The notes beneath the pieces are model-generated. The model ran no database searches. It had not been told where the DNA came from and saw only the letters and a program-made list of their open reading frames with translations. Positions 9,188 to 18,203 of a stretch of DNA of 64,000 nt are shown in pieces. Position numbers and translations under genes: made by a program. Numbering within the stretch: the first letter of the stretch is position 1; each line of letters begins with the position of its first letter. Source of the stretch: Tahibacter harae (lineage in GTDB: Bacteria > Pseudomonadota > Gammaproteobacteria > Xanthomonadales > Rhodanobacteraceae); the NCBI RefSeq assembly GCF_024437735.1, contig NZ_JANFQO010000028.1, positions 1 to 64,000 of the forward strand, read 5' to 3'.

Positions 9188-11233
9188 TTACGCCGCGGTC
9201 TTCAGCGGACGCGCCGGCTCGTAGCCGTCGAACAGCATCACCGCCGAAGCGCGGCCCTGGGTCAGCGAACGCAGCGTCGTGGTATAGCCCGACAGCTGCG
9301 CCAGCGGCGCGCGGGCGGTTACGTCGCTGCGGCTGCCGTGGTCCAGGATCGCCGACACCCGGCCGCTGCGCCGCTGCAGGTCGCCGATCACGTCGCCGAC
9401 ATGGGCGGCGGGCGTGTCGATCACCAGCTCCATCACCGGCTCCAGCAGCACGGTACCGGCCTGGGCCAGCGCCGTGCGCAGCGCTTCCATCGCTGCGCGC
9501 TGGAAGGCCTGTTCGGACGAGTCCACCGCGTGGGTCTCGCCATCGACCAGCACCACGCGCAGGCCGACCACGGGATGGCCCAGCGGACCTTCGTTCAACC
9601 CCGTGCGCAAGCCCTTTTCGGTCGCAAGCACGAAGTTGCGCGGGATCACGCCGCCGCGGCTGCGGTCGACGAACTCGAAGCCGCCTTCGGCCAGCGGCTC
9701 CACGTCGATCACCACGCGCGCGGCCTGGCCTATGCCGCCGTTCTGCTTGGCCAGCCGTCCTTCCACACCGTGTACCGCGCGTGCCGGTGTTTCCTGGTAG
9801 GCCACGTGCGGCGCGCCGGTGCGCACGCCGACTTTCCACTCTTCGCGCAGGCGCTGCACCATCACTTCCAGATGCAGCTCGCCCATGCCCCAGACCAGGG
9901 TTTCGCCGGTTTCCGCATCGGTGCCGACGCGGAAGGACGGATCTTCCTGGGCCAGGCTGGCCAGGCCCTGGCCGAGCCGGATCAGCCCGGACGACTGCTC
10001 CGCCGCCAGCCGCCAGGACAGCACGGCGGGCTGGGCCTGGATCGACGGCAGTTCCAGGCGGTCGGTTTCCGCGCTCAGCGTTTCACCGCTGGCCGCGTCC
10101 TTCCAGCCCGCCAACGCGACGATCTCGCCGGCAACCGCCTGCGCCACGTCGCTGCCGCGGTCGGCCTGCACCACCAGCAGCCGTCCCACGCGCACGCGGC
10201 GGCCGCGGCGCGAAGCCCACACCATGTCGCCCACCTTCAAGGTGCCCGAATACAGGCGCACGAAGGCCAGCGGACCGTGTTCCTGGTGCACGATCTTGAA
10301 CACCAGGCCGGCCAGCGGTCCGGCCGCGTCGGGCGGGAGTTCCACCGCGCCGGCGCCGCTCTGCGCCTGCGCCGCGGGACGGTCCAGCGGCGAAGGCAGG
10401 TAGTCGACGATGGCATCGAGCAGGCTTTCCATGCCCTTGGTGCGGAACGCCGAACCCGCCAGCACCGGCACGCCGGCGCCCTTGAGCGTGGCGCGGCGCA
10501 GCGCGGCCTTGAGCAAGGCATCATCCACCGTGCCGGCGAGGAAGGCTTCGGCCAGGGCGTCGTCGTGATCGGCCACGGCTTCGGCCAGGCGCTCGCGCGC
10601 TGGTGAATATTCCGCGGTTTCTTCAGCCGACCACGGCCGCCGTTCAAAGCCGCCGTCCTCGTCCCACAGCACCACGCTGCGGCCGACCAGATCGACCCAG
10701 CCGCGCAGCGCGCTTTCCGTGCCCAGCGCAATGCCCAGCGGCCAGGGGTTGGCGTCGAGCTTGTCGCGCATCTGCTGCAGCACGCCGGCGAAATCGGCGC
10801 CGGTGCGGTCCATCTTGTTGACGAAGGCAATCAGCGGCACGCCGTGGCGGCGCGCCTGGCGCCACACGGTTTCCGACTGCGGCTGCACGCCGGCGACGGC
10901 GCAGAACACGGCCACGGCGCCATCGAGCACGCGCAGCGAGCGTTCCACTTCGATGGCGAAATCGATGTGGCCCGGCGTGTCGATCAGGGTCAGGCGGTGT
11001 TCGCCCGGGCCGGCGACGCTCCAGTACGTCTGCACCGCCGCGGCGGTGATGGTGATGCCGCGCTGGCGCTCGATCGGATTGAAGTCGGTGGTGGCCGCGC
11101 CGTCATGGACTTCGCCCATGCGATGAATGGCGCCGGTCTTCCACAGCAGGCGTTCGGTGAGGGTGGTCTTGCCGGCGTCGATATGGGCAATGATGCCGAG
11201 GTTGCGCCAGCGGGAAGCAGTGGGAACGTTCAT
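9188..11233 (-). CDS. fusA: Elongation factor G paralogue (translational GTPase)
   Basis: A 681-residue EF-G family GTPase. The G motifs are intact: AHIDAGKTT (G1), RGITI (G2), DTPGH (G3) and NKMD (G4). Domains II-V follow, including the late VPRNFV-like segment (here IPRNFV) and a C-terminal fold ending in LSGYTTTLRSLTQGRASAV. EF-G catalyses ribosomal translocation. This copy is outside any str operon (no rpsL, rpsG or tuf nearby), and its sequence looks like a divergent EF-G2-type paralogue, so a specialised role is possible. I start at ATG 11233; an in-frame TTG eight codons earlier (11257) is possible but has no better ribosome site. Monocistronic. Confidence 0.88.
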   Translation of the reverse strand: MNVPTASRWRNLGIIAHIDAGKTTLTERLLWKTGAIHRMGEVHDGAATTDFNPIERQRGITITAAAVQTYWSVAGPGEHRLTLIDTPGHIDFAIEVERSLRVLDGAVAVFCAVAGVQPQSETVWRQARRHGVPLIAFVNKMDRTGADFAGVLQQMRDKLDANPWPLGIALGTESALRGWVDLVGRSVVLWDEDGGFERRPWSAEETAEYSPARERLAEAVADHDDALAEAFLAGTVDDALLKAALRRATLKGAGVPVLAGSAFRTKGMESLLDAIVDYLPSPLDRPAAQAQSGAGAVELPPDAAGPLAGLVFKIVHQEHGPLAFVRLYSGTLKVGDMVWASRRGRRVRVGRLLVVQADRGSDVAQAVAGEIVALAGWKDAASGETLSAETDRLELPSIQAQPAVLSWRLAAEQSSGLIRLGQGLASLAQEDPSFRVGTDAETGETLVWGMGELHLEVMVQRLREEWKVGVRTGAPHVAYQETPARAVHGVEGRLAKQNGGIGQAARVVIDVEPLAEGGFEFVDRSRGGVIPRNFVLATEKGLRTGLNEGPLGHPVVGLRVVLVDGETHAVDSSEQAFQRAAMEALRTALAQAGTVLLEPVMELVIDTPAAHVGDVIGDLQRRSGRVSAILDHGSRSDVTARAPLAQLSGYTTTLRSLTQGRASAVMLFDGYEPARPLKTAA

Positions 11234-11613
11234 GAGGGGCTCGCTTTGCGTTGCCAACGGATACGCCCGCGCGTCCCCGGTTGGCTGCAGGGCGCGCGGT
11301 CAGGTCTCTGTCTCGGTGGCGGTATTCACGACACGTTCTCCTCGGTGTTGTGTGTGACGGCGGAAAAAAGGCCAAAAAAAAGCACCCGGACGGGTGCTTG
11401 TTCTGCGCTGCTGCGGCGGGCGTCGGTTCGACGCTAGATGCCGCTCGCTCCAGGCAGACGCACCCGCGCTGCGCGCTGGCGCAGCAGGTGATTCACTATC
11501 AGCAGGGGCGTCGGGATCTTCATGGGGGCGCGATTCTGGCGTTGCGGCCGGTGTCGGTCAACTGGCCGACGAAGTGGCGGCGGCGATTGCGTTTGCAAGG
11601 GGCGGCGCTGCAA
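11234..11613. other. Intergenic region upstream of the EF-G gene, with a terminator
   Basis: This 380-bp spacer lies between two leftward genes. It contains the intrinsic terminator at 11369-11397 and should hold the EF-G promoter in the 130 bases between that terminator and the start codon. I see no gene in it. Confidence 0.5.
11369..11397 (-). terminator. Intrinsic terminator of the diguanylate cyclase gene
   Basis: A GC-rich 7-bp stem (AGCACCC with GGGTGCT, loop GGAC) is followed on the minus strand by a run of eight or more T and then a second T-run. It lies roughly 215 bases past the stop of the leftward propeller/GGDEF gene and upstream of the EF-G gene. Confidence 0.75.
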
Positions 11614-14553
11614 TCAGCCGCGCACCTGGTTGCGGCCGGCATGCTTGGCCTCGTACAGGTGTACGTCGGCCTGCGACACCAGGCGCTCGTGGTGCACGCT
11701 GCCGCTGCGTTCGGCCAGGCCTATGCTCACGGTGATGTGCAGATCGCTGGCGAAGGCCGAGCAGTCGCCGGCTTCGACCGCGGCGCGCAGGCGCTCGGCC
11801 ACATGGCGCGCCTGTTCGAGGTTGGTGGCGGGGAAGAGCAGGGCGAATTCCTCGCCGCCGTAGCGCGCGATCAGGTCCTGCGGGCGCAGCTGGCTGCGCA
11901 TCAGGTCGGCGACGCGGCGCAGCGCCGCATCGCCGGTGGCATGCGAGTAGCGGTCGTTGATGCGCTTGAAGTGGTCGATGTCGACCAGGGCCAGGGTCAG
12001 CGGCTCGCCTTCGCGCACGGCGCGGGCGAAGGCCAGGGCGAGCTGTTCGTCGAACCAGCGGCGGTTGGCCAGGCCGGTCAGCGCATCCTCGCGCGCCTGG
12101 CGCTCGAAGGCGTCGGCGTGTTCCTGCAGGCGCACCAGCAGGGCGCTCTTTTCCGCATCGGCGGCGGTCAGGCGTTCGGTCTGGGCGCGCAGATCCTGGG
12201 TGCGCTGGTCGATCAGTTCGCGCAGGCGCCGTTCGTTGGCGCGCAGCTGGCGCGTGCGCGCGAGGTAGGCGAAATAGAGCAGCAGCAGGACCAGCAGGAA
12301 AACGCCGGCCCAGAAGCCGCTGCGCTGCCACAGCTGCGGCGCCACGCGCAGCACCAGGCTGGCCTCGTCCGTGTTCCAGTCGCCGCCGGCATTGGCGGCG
12401 GAAACGCGGAAGCGGTATTCGCCCGGTGCGAGATTGGTGAACTGGGCGAAGCGGCGGTTGCCGCGCTCGACCCAATCGGGGTCGAAGCCGTCCAGGCGGT
12501 AGCGGTAGCGGATTTTCTGCGGCATGAGGTAGCTCAGGCCGGCGAAATGCAATTCGACCTTGCGCGTGCCGGGCGCCAGGTCCAGCGCGTCGCGGGCGGG
12601 CAGGGCGCGGTCGTCCACGCGCACTTCCTCGATCACCAGCGGCGGCGCGGAACGGGCGAAGCGGCCCAGCCGCGCCGGGTCCACGCTGGACAGGCCCATG
12701 GCCGTGGCCACCCAGACCTGGCCGTCGGCGCCGCGCCAGGCGGCAGGGCCGGAGCCGCCGTTGCACTGGGCGCTGGCCATGCCGTCTGCTTCGCCAAACA
12801 TTTCCACAGTTACCGTATTCAATTTTCCATCGGCGGCGGCCTCGGCCTCGGCGCGGGACAGACGCAGCACGCCGCGGTTGGAGCTGAGCCAGAACTGCTG
12901 CGCATTGTCCTCGACCACCTGGAACACCGTGTCCACGCTCAGCCCCTGGCGCCGCGAGATCACGGCGGCCTTGCCCTGGCGGTGGCGCACCAGGCCGCGG
13001 TCGGTAGCCATCCAGATCGTGCCGTCGGCGTCCTCGTGGAAGCCGAACACGTCCTCGATCTGTTCCGGCCCGGGCAGCGCCAGCGGCGTGATCGCATCGC
13101 CTTCGGCCACGGCCGCACCGTTGGCCGTGCCTATCCAGACGCGGCCGTCGGCGGCCGCATGCAGGGTGATGATGAATTCGCGCGGCAGGCCGTCGGCCGG
13201 GCTGAAGCTGCGCCATTGTCCATTGCGCCGCCGCGACAGGCCGCGCGCCGTGCCCACCCACACCGTGCCGTCGCGCGCGGTGGCGACGGCGCGCACCTGG
13301 TTGCCGGCGAGGCCGTCGCCGGTGGTCCATGTGGCGAGCTTGCCGTCCTTCCAGTGCAGCAGGCCGTTGGCATAGGTGCCTACCCACAGGCCGCCGGCCT
13401 TGTCGTCGGCCAGGCTCAGCACCGAATCGCCCAGCGCCGGATGCTGCGCGGCCAGCGGCTCGAAGTGGGTGCCATGCCAGCGCGCGAGGCCGCGGCTGGT
13501 GCCGGCCCAGAGCGTACCGTCGGCGGTCTGCAGCACGCTGCGCACGTAGTCGTCGGGCAGGCCGTGTTCGTTGGTATAGGTGACGAAGGGCGCGTCGCGC
13601 AGGCGCAGCAGGCCGCCGTTGGTGCCCACCCACACGCTGCCTTCGCGGTCCTCGAACAGGGCGGCGACGCGGTCGTTGGGCAGGCCGACCTCGCTGCCCA
13701 GGACTTCCACATGGCCATCGCGCAGGCGCAGCACGCCGTGGTTGACCGTGCCCAGCCACAGATTGCCGGCGCGGTCGAACAGCAGGCGCTGGATCGCATC
13801 CACCGGCAGTTCCGCCGAGGCCACGCTGAAGCGGCCGTCCACGCCGCGGTACAGGCCGCGCTCGGTGCCGACATAGGCGCTGCCGTCGGGGTCGAAGGCG
13901 ATATCGAACACTGGCCCCGGCGGCAGGCCGTTCTCGCTGCCGTAGCGGTCCACGCCGTCCTCGCGCACGCGCACCAGGCCTTCGGTGGTGCCGGCCCAGA
14001 CACTGCCGTCGGCATGCGCGGTGACCAGGTACATGGAACGGCTGGGCAGCCCTTCCTCCAGGCCGTAGTGGCGGATGTTGCTGCCGTCGACGCGGTCCAG
14101 GCCGGCGCTTTCGGTGGCCACCCAGAGGCGGCCGCGGCGGTCTTCGGCCACGTCCATGATCTCGTCCTGGGCCAGGCCGTTGCGCATGTCCAGGCGCGAC
14201 CACTCGCCGTCGCGCAGCAAGGTCACGCCGCCGCGCGAGGTGCCCAGCACCAGGGCGCCGTTGCGCGTGACCAGCAGGGAGCGGATGCCGTTGTCGGCCA
14301 GGGCCGGCACGTTGGCGCGGTCGAAGGAGCGGAATTCGATGCCGTTGTAGCGCGCCACGCCTTCCCAGGTGGCGAACCAGAGATAGCCGTCCGGCGTCTG
14401 CGCCACGCCCTGCACGAGGTTGTGCGGCAGGCCCTGGCGCGTGGTCCAGGTTTCGCGGAAGTACTCATTCAGCGGGCGCTGTTCGCTGGCCGGCGCGGCC
14501 AAACTCAGCACCGCCAGCGGCAGTGTCGCAAGAAACCGCATCAATCGCGTCAT
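11614..14553 (-). CDS. Beta-propeller / Y_Y_Y sensor diguanylate cyclase
   Basis: A 979-residue membrane sensor that should make cyclic di-GMP. A Sec signal (about 1-21) precedes two periplasmic seven-bladed two-component-regulator propellers, whose blades repeat the pattern DG-W-T--GL-R. A Y_Y_Y beta-sandwich follows (about 660-735), then one transmembrane helix (about 748-766), a coiled coil (about 770-820) and a cytosolic GGDEF domain. The active site is RYGGEEF (GGEEF at 899-903), and the inhibitory I-site RxxD is kept (RPQD, five residues before). The enzyme therefore looks active and product-inhibited. There is no EAL domain or histidine kinase. The ATG at 14553 is chosen because the signal peptide begins there. 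The ligand is unknown; such propellers are common in sugar- or envelope-sensing proteins. Confidence 0.9.
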   Translation of the reverse strand: MTRLMRFLATLPLAVLSLAAPASEQRPLNEYFRETWTTRQGLPHNLVQGVAQTPDGYLWFATWEGVARYNGIEFRSFDRANVPALADNGIRSLLVTRNGALVLGTSRGGVTLLRDGEWSRLDMRNGLAQDEIMDVAEDRRGRLWVATESAGLDRVDGSNIRHYGLEEGLPSRSMYLVTAHADGSVWAGTTEGLVRVREDGVDRYGSENGLPPGPVFDIAFDPDGSAYVGTERGLYRGVDGRFSVASAELPVDAIQRLLFDRAGNLWLGTVNHGVLRLRDGHVEVLGSEVGLPNDRVAALFEDREGSVWVGTNGGLLRLRDAPFVTYTNEHGLPDDYVRSVLQTADGTLWAGTSRGLARWHGTHFEPLAAQHPALGDSVLSLADDKAGGLWVGTYANGLLHWKDGKLATWTTGDGLAGNQVRAVATARDGTVWVGTARGLSRRRNGQWRSFSPADGLPREFIITLHAAADGRVWIGTANGAAVAEGDAITPLALPGPEQIEDVFGFHEDADGTIWMATDRGLVRHRQGKAAVISRRQGLSVDTVFQVVEDNAQQFWLSSNRGVLRLSRAEAEAAADGKLNTVTVEMFGEADGMASAQCNGGSGPAAWRGADGQVWVATAMGLSSVDPARLGRFARSAPPLVIEEVRVDDRALPARDALDLAPGTRKVELHFAGLSYLMPQKIRYRYRLDGFDPDWVERGNRRFAQFTNLAPGEYRFRVSAANAGGDWNTDEASLVLRVAPQLWQRSGFWAGVFLLVLLLLYFAYLARTRQLRANERRLRELIDQRTQDLRAQTERLTAADAEKSALLVRLQEHADAFERQAREDALTGLANRRWFDEQLALAFARAVREGEPLTLALVDIDHFKRINDRYSHATGDAALRRVADLMRSQLRPQDLIARYGGEEFALLFPATNLEQARHVAERLRAAVEAGDCSAFASDLHITVSIGLAERSGSVHHERLVSQADVHLYEAKHAGRNQVRG

Positions 14554-14675
14554 TGCGCACCGCACCTGCCCGCTCCCTGTCCGTGCGCGGGCAGCATACC
14601 CGATGCGGCCGGGTCGCAAGCGGCGGCGCGCGCGCGGACGGCGGCGTGCTGGTGCAGGAGAATCGCGCGACGGCG

Positions 14676-14714
14676 AAAAAATAGGCCGCCGGGCCCTGGG
14701 GCGGAGCCCGGCGG
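14676..14714 (-). terminator. Terminator of the aldolase-amidohydrolase operon
   Basis: A 9-bp stem (CCGCCGGGC at 14686-14694 with GCCCGGCGG at 14706-14714) has an 11-base loop. On the minus strand it is followed by CCTATTTTTT. It lies 77 bases past the stop of the leftward amidohydrolase gene. Confidence 0.75.
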
Positions 14715-14790
14715 TGCCGCCCCCGTTGCAGCGAGGGCGGGAAACGGTGCGCCGGCGGCAGCGCGCCGGGCAGAAATCGGCCGCGGCGTT

Positions 14791-16023
14791 TCAGGTTGGC
14801 AGCGGCGCCAGCCCCAGCACGCGCGCGGCGTTGTCGTGGTAGACCTTGCGCAGGACGGCGTCGGGCAGGCCCAGGCCGTAGATGCGCCAGCGGCCCTGCG
14901 GCGGCACGGGTGCCGGCGCGTAGTCGAAGTATTCGTCCTCGGTTTCCAGGAAGCGGTAATAGATCTCGTACAGGGCGCGGCAGAACACCTGCTGCGGCGT
15001 TTCCTCGCCCGCCGGCGGCGGGATCGCATCCGTGCCGAAGCAGATGCGGTCCTGGTGGCGGTCGAAGAAACGCCGCGCGGCGCGCGGCTGGCGGCCCAGC
15101 TCGCCGATGCGCGCGGCGATGTCCACGCACGTATTCGGAAAGCGCTGCAGCGTGGCCGCGACGGCATCGAGTTTTTCCGCATTGCTCACGTGCAGCAGCA
15201 CGAAGCGCGTCTTCGGGTGGCGCGCGATGACGCGGTCGCGTGCGGCCAGCAGTTCCGCGTTGGACGGAAAATCGCGGCCATGGAAGGACCAGTCCGGGTG
15301 CGCGCCGAGTTCGTCGTAGCGCTCGTTTTCGCCGTCCACCGGCTCGAAGAAGGCTTCCGGATCCGAGGTGTGGATGAACACCGGCAGGTCGTGCGCGGCG
15401 CAGGCTTCCCACATGGGATCGAAACGCGGGTCGTCGACCCGCACCAGGGCGCCGGCGTCTATGCCTTCGCGCAGGTACAGGCCCAGGGTCTTGAGGATCT
15501 TCAGCCCCACCGCGCCGGCGGCCTTGGCCTGGCCTATCGCATCGGCCTGGTAGCGCGGATAGTCCGCGCGCAGCCATTCGCCGTAGCTCGGCTCGGCCAG
15601 GCTGAGGAAGCGCCCGGGCGCGGCCCGGTCGAAGCGCTGCAGCGTATCGGCCAGACCGTGCCCGCTGCCGCCGGTGAGGTTGACCATCAGGCGCACCTGC
15701 ATCGCATCCATCACCGGCAGCAGGTCCTGCGGCGCGGCGAAGAACCGGCGCGACTCGCCGGTGGCCACGCCGCTGCGCACCTGGGCCGACCAGGACAGGT
15801 GCGTATGAAGGTCGATCACCGGATAGCGCGGTCCGCGGATTTCGGTGCGCGCCGTATGCAGCATGCTGCGCGGGCGGAACTGCGCCAGCGGCAGGCTTGC
15901 CGCTGTGGCCGCCGCAGCCCGTGCCGGTGCAGCGCCTGCGTCCGGTGTCGCCGCCGCATGCACAACCGCCGCGCCGGCATGCTCTGCGCAGGTGCTGCGC
16001 AGCAGGTAGTCGCAAGTACACAT
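14791..16023 (-). CDS. Amidohydrolase-2 family metal-dependent hydrolase
   Basis: A 410-residue TIM-barrel hydrolase of the amidohydrolase-2 type. Metal-site motifs are VIDLHTHLSW near residue 90, FIHTSDPEAFF, FVLLHVSN, and FGTDAIPP near the end, giving the HxH / H / H / D ligand pattern. It also has a FHGRDFPSNAELLAAR segment and a C-terminal VYHDNAARVLGL, as in this family. The first 70 residues are alanine-rich with three early cysteines and may be non-native; a later start at MLHTARTEI is possible. The gene follows the class I aldolase by 22 bp on the same strand, next to amino-sugar genes. No nagA/agaA-type deacetylase is present, so it is a candidate for that step, though family members also include lactonases and decarboxylases. 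Confidence 0.75.
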   Translation of the reverse strand: MCTCDYLLRSTCAEHAGAAVVHAAATPDAGAAPARAAAATAASLPLAQFRPRSMLHTARTEIRGPRYPVIDLHTHLSWSAQVRSGVATGESRRFFAAPQDLLPVMDAMQVRLMVNLTGGSGHGLADTLQRFDRAAPGRFLSLAEPSYGEWLRADYPRYQADAIGQAKAAGAVGLKILKTLGLYLREGIDAGALVRVDDPRFDPMWEACAAHDLPVFIHTSDPEAFFEPVDGENERYDELGAHPDWSFHGRDFPSNAELLAARDRVIARHPKTRFVLLHVSNAEKLDAVAATLQRFPNTCVDIAARIGELGRQPRAARRFFDRHQDRICFGTDAIPPPAGEETPQQVFCRALYEIYYRFLETEDEYFDYAPAPVPPQGRWRIYGLGLPDAVLRKVYHDNAARVLGLAPLPT

Positions 16024-16045
16024 GGCGATGATTCCGGCCGCCGCC

Positions 16046-16966
16046 TCAGCGCGGGTATTTCGCCAGGATCTCATGCGCGGCGCGGCTGAGCGCGACGGCG
16101 CGGTCGAACTCGCGCAGCCACATATTGCGGCCGAACATGACGCCGGTCGCGCCGCTCTGCATGTAGAACGCAATCTTGCCGAGCACGGCGTCGTCGTCGT
16201 CGTTCTTGGTGCCGCCGGAGAACAGCACGCGGGTCAGCCCGGCCGAGCGCACCACGCGGCCGGTGCGCGCCGCGGCGTCCTCGCCCAGGCCGGCATACGG
16301 CGCGGGCGAGCCGCCTGCATCGGCTTCGGGCTCGTGCAGCTTGACGATGTCGGCGCCCAGTTCCAGCGCGACGCGGGCGGCGTAGTCCTGGGCGTAGAGC
16401 GAATTCTTGCCGCCCTTGGCGTCCACCGCGCGGCCGCGCGGATACGACCACAGCACCAGCGGCATGCCGTAGCGCTCGCAGTCCTGGCGCACCTGGCGGA
16501 AGTTGCGCAGTTCCTCGTCCTGGCGCGGCGAGCCGACATAGATGGTATAGCCCACCGCATCGGCGCCCAGGCGCACGGCGTCCTCGACCGAGGCCAGCGC
16601 GGGCGAGGTGGCTTCGGCATCGTCGGGGATATTGGTCTTGCCGTTGAGCTTGAGGATCAGCGGCAGCCGGCCGGCGTAGGGCGCGAAGTATTTCTCGGCC
16701 AGGCCTATGCCCAGGGCGATGGCGGAGTAGCGGCCGGCCAGGGCGAGTTCAAACTGGTATTGCGGATCCAGCGCCGGCGGATGCGGGAAGAAATCGGTGG
16801 GGCCGTGTTCCAGGCCCTGGTCCAGCGGCAGCACCATCAGGCTGCCGTTGCCCGGGCCGTGACCGTAGAGCAGGCGCCAGAGACGGGCGCGCTTGCCGGG
16901 ATGGGCGGGGAGATTGGCCGGGTCTGGACTGTGTTGATTCTTTCGATTCATTTCTATAACGTCCAT
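16046..16966 (-). CDS. fbaB: Class I fructose/tagatose-bisphosphate aldolase (FbaB/DhnA type)
   Basis: A 306-residue Schiff-base aldolase of the DeoC/FbaB fold. Diagnostic stretches are GSLMVLPLDQGLEHGP at the N-terminus, PLILKLNGKTN, SVEDAVRLGADAVGYTIYVG, and ELGADIVKLHEP, which carries the expected catalytic lysine; SGGTKNDDDD and GVMFGRNMW form the phosphate-binding end. It should cleave fructose-1,6- or tagatose-1,6-bisphosphate to triose phosphates. It is divergent from the AgaS/kinase operon with only 40 bp between start codons, and the kinase next door makes a ketose bisphosphate, so it probably closes that pathway. A second in-frame ATG five codons in (16951) is an alternative start. 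Confidence 0.88.
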   Translation of the reverse strand: MDVIEMNRKNQHSPDPANLPAHPGKRARLWRLLYGHGPGNGSLMVLPLDQGLEHGPTDFFPHPPALDPQYQFELALAGRYSAIALGIGLAEKYFAPYAGRLPLILKLNGKTNIPDDAEATSPALASVEDAVRLGADAVGYTIYVGSPRQDEELRNFRQVRQDCERYGMPLVLWSYPRGRAVDAKGGKNSLYAQDYAARVALELGADIVKLHEPEADAGGSPAPYAGLGEDAAARTGRVVRSAGLTRVLFSGGTKNDDDDAVLGKIAFYMQSGATGVMFGRNMWLREFDRAVALSRAAHEILAKYPR

Positions 16967-17006
16967 TTTCGGTTTCGAATTGCTTCAATTTCTGGCACGG
17001 CGACAC
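16936..17006. promoter_or_regulatory. Divergent control region with repeated TTTC(G) half-sites
   Basis: The AT-rich gap between the divergent aldolase and isomerase genes carries TTTC at 16941, 16951, 16967, 16973 and 16989. Three of these are followed by G. Direct TTTC-type repeats are the usual target of DeoR/AgaR-family repressors, and a DeoR-type gene closes this locus. The region overlaps the first codons of the aldolase frame, which would favour the later aldolase start at 16951. Assignment as an operator is inference. Confidence 0.45.
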
Positions 17007-18203
17007 ATGGCTGTCAATCCCTCGCTTCATTCCGGCGGCGCCCTGGCCGATCTGCTCGCCGCCGCGCCGGCGCAGCAGACGGCGCGCGGCTACGCCGACA
17101 CCTTGCGTGAAATCCTGCAGCAGCCGGAAACCTGGACGGCGACGGCGCAGCAATTGAGCGCACTGCTGACCGAACCGGCCTGGCGCGAGGCCCTGGATGC
17201 CGCCGCCTGCCTGGTGCTGACCGGCTCGGGCAGTTCCCACTACGTCGGCGAAGTGCTGGCCAACGGCCTGCAGGCGCGCCTGGGCAAGCCCGTGCTGGCC
17301 GTGCCGGCCGGCACCTTGCTGACCCACTGGCGCGGCGCGCTGCCGGCCGGCGCCCTGCTGGTTTCGTTCGCCCGCTCCGGCGACAGCCCGGAAAGCCTGG
17401 CCGTGGCCGAAGCCGTCTTCCAGGGCCGGCCCGAATGCCGCCACCTCGCCATCACCTGCAATGCCCAGGGCGGCCTGGCCCGGCGCTACCGCGAGCGCGA
17501 CGGCGCCCTGGCCGCGGTGCTGGATGCGCGCACCAACGACCGCAGCCTGGTCATGACCAGCAGCTTCACCAACCTGGTGCTGGCTGGCCGTTCGCTGGCC
17601 TTCGCCGATGACACCGCGGCTTACCGCACCGTGGCGCAGCAGGCCGCGCAACTGTGCCGCCGGCTGTTCGCGCAGTACGCCGATGCCATCGCCGCGTTCG
17701 CCGCCGCGGATTTCGACGATGTCTGCTACCTCGGCAGCGGCGCGCACTACGGCGCGGCGCGCGAATCCGCGCTGAAAATGCTGGAAATGACCGGCGGCGA
17801 AGTGCGCACCCTGGCGGAAACCTTCCTCGGCCTGCGCCACGGTCCCATGTCGGCGCTGCGGCGCGGCACCGCCCTGGTCGCCTTCGTCTCCGGCGACGCC
17901 GCGGTGCGCGACTACGAACTGCATCTGCTGCGCGAACTTCGCCACAAGGGGCTGGCCGTGCGCCGCCTGTTGCTGGGGGAAAACCTGCCGCCGGACAGCG
18001 TGGGTGCGGACGATCTCTGCATCGATCTGCCCGGCCTTTGCGCCCTGGGGGACGATGCCGCCGCGCTGCTCGGCGCCGTGGCCGGCCAGTTGCTCGCCTT
18101 CTTCCGCTGCCTGCAGACGGGACACCGCCCCGACGCGCCCTCGCAGGGCGTGCTCACGCGCGTAGTGCCCAGCATAGGCGCGGGCGGCCGGAGCCCGGCG
18201 TGA
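17007..18203 (+). CDS. agaS: AgaS-like SIS-domain sugar isomerase/deaminase
   Basis: A 398-residue double-SIS protein. Phosphosugar-binding loops are visible as LTGSGSSHYVGEVL (first SIS, near residue 70) and CYLGSGAHYGAARESALKMLEMTGG (second SIS), with the GlmS/AgaS-like FLGLRHGPMSAL and SFARSGDSPESLAVAE blocks. AgaS converts galactosamine-6-phosphate to tagatose-6-phosphate with release of ammonia. The kinases and aldolase alongside fit that role better than a GlmS role, as there is no glutaminase domain. I start at ATG 17007; a TTG nine codons earlier is also in frame. The stop codon overlaps the GTG of the next kinase gene by four bases, indicating translational coupling. Confidence 0.82.
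   Translation: MAVNPSLHSGGALADLLAAAPAQQTARGYADTLREILQQPETWTATAQQLSALLTEPAWREALDAAACLVLTGSGSSHYVGEVLANGLQARLGKPVLAVPAGTLLTHWRGALPAGALLVSFARSGDSPESLAVAEAVFQGRPECRHLAITCNAQGGLARRYRERDGALAAVLDARTNDRSLVMTSSFTNLVLAGRSLAFADDTAAYRTVAQQAAQLCRRLFAQYADAIAAFAAADFDDVCYLGSGAHYGAARESALKMLEMTGGEVRTLAETFLGLRHGPMSALRRGTALVAFVSGDAAVRDYELHLLRELRHKGLAVRRLLLGENLPPDSVGADDLCIDLPGLCALGDDAAALLGAVAGQLLAFFRCLQTGHRPDAPSQGVLTRVVPSIGAGGRSPA

Noticed and set aside
11251..16089. 1612-codon rightward frame spanning the cyclase and amidohydrolase
   Set aside because: Crosses two clearly coded minus-strand genes and their terminators; no motif or repeat structure of its own.
16980..17006. TTG start nine codons before the AgaS ATG
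   Set aside because: Possible, but it eats into the divergent control region and has no better ribosome site than the ATG at 17007.
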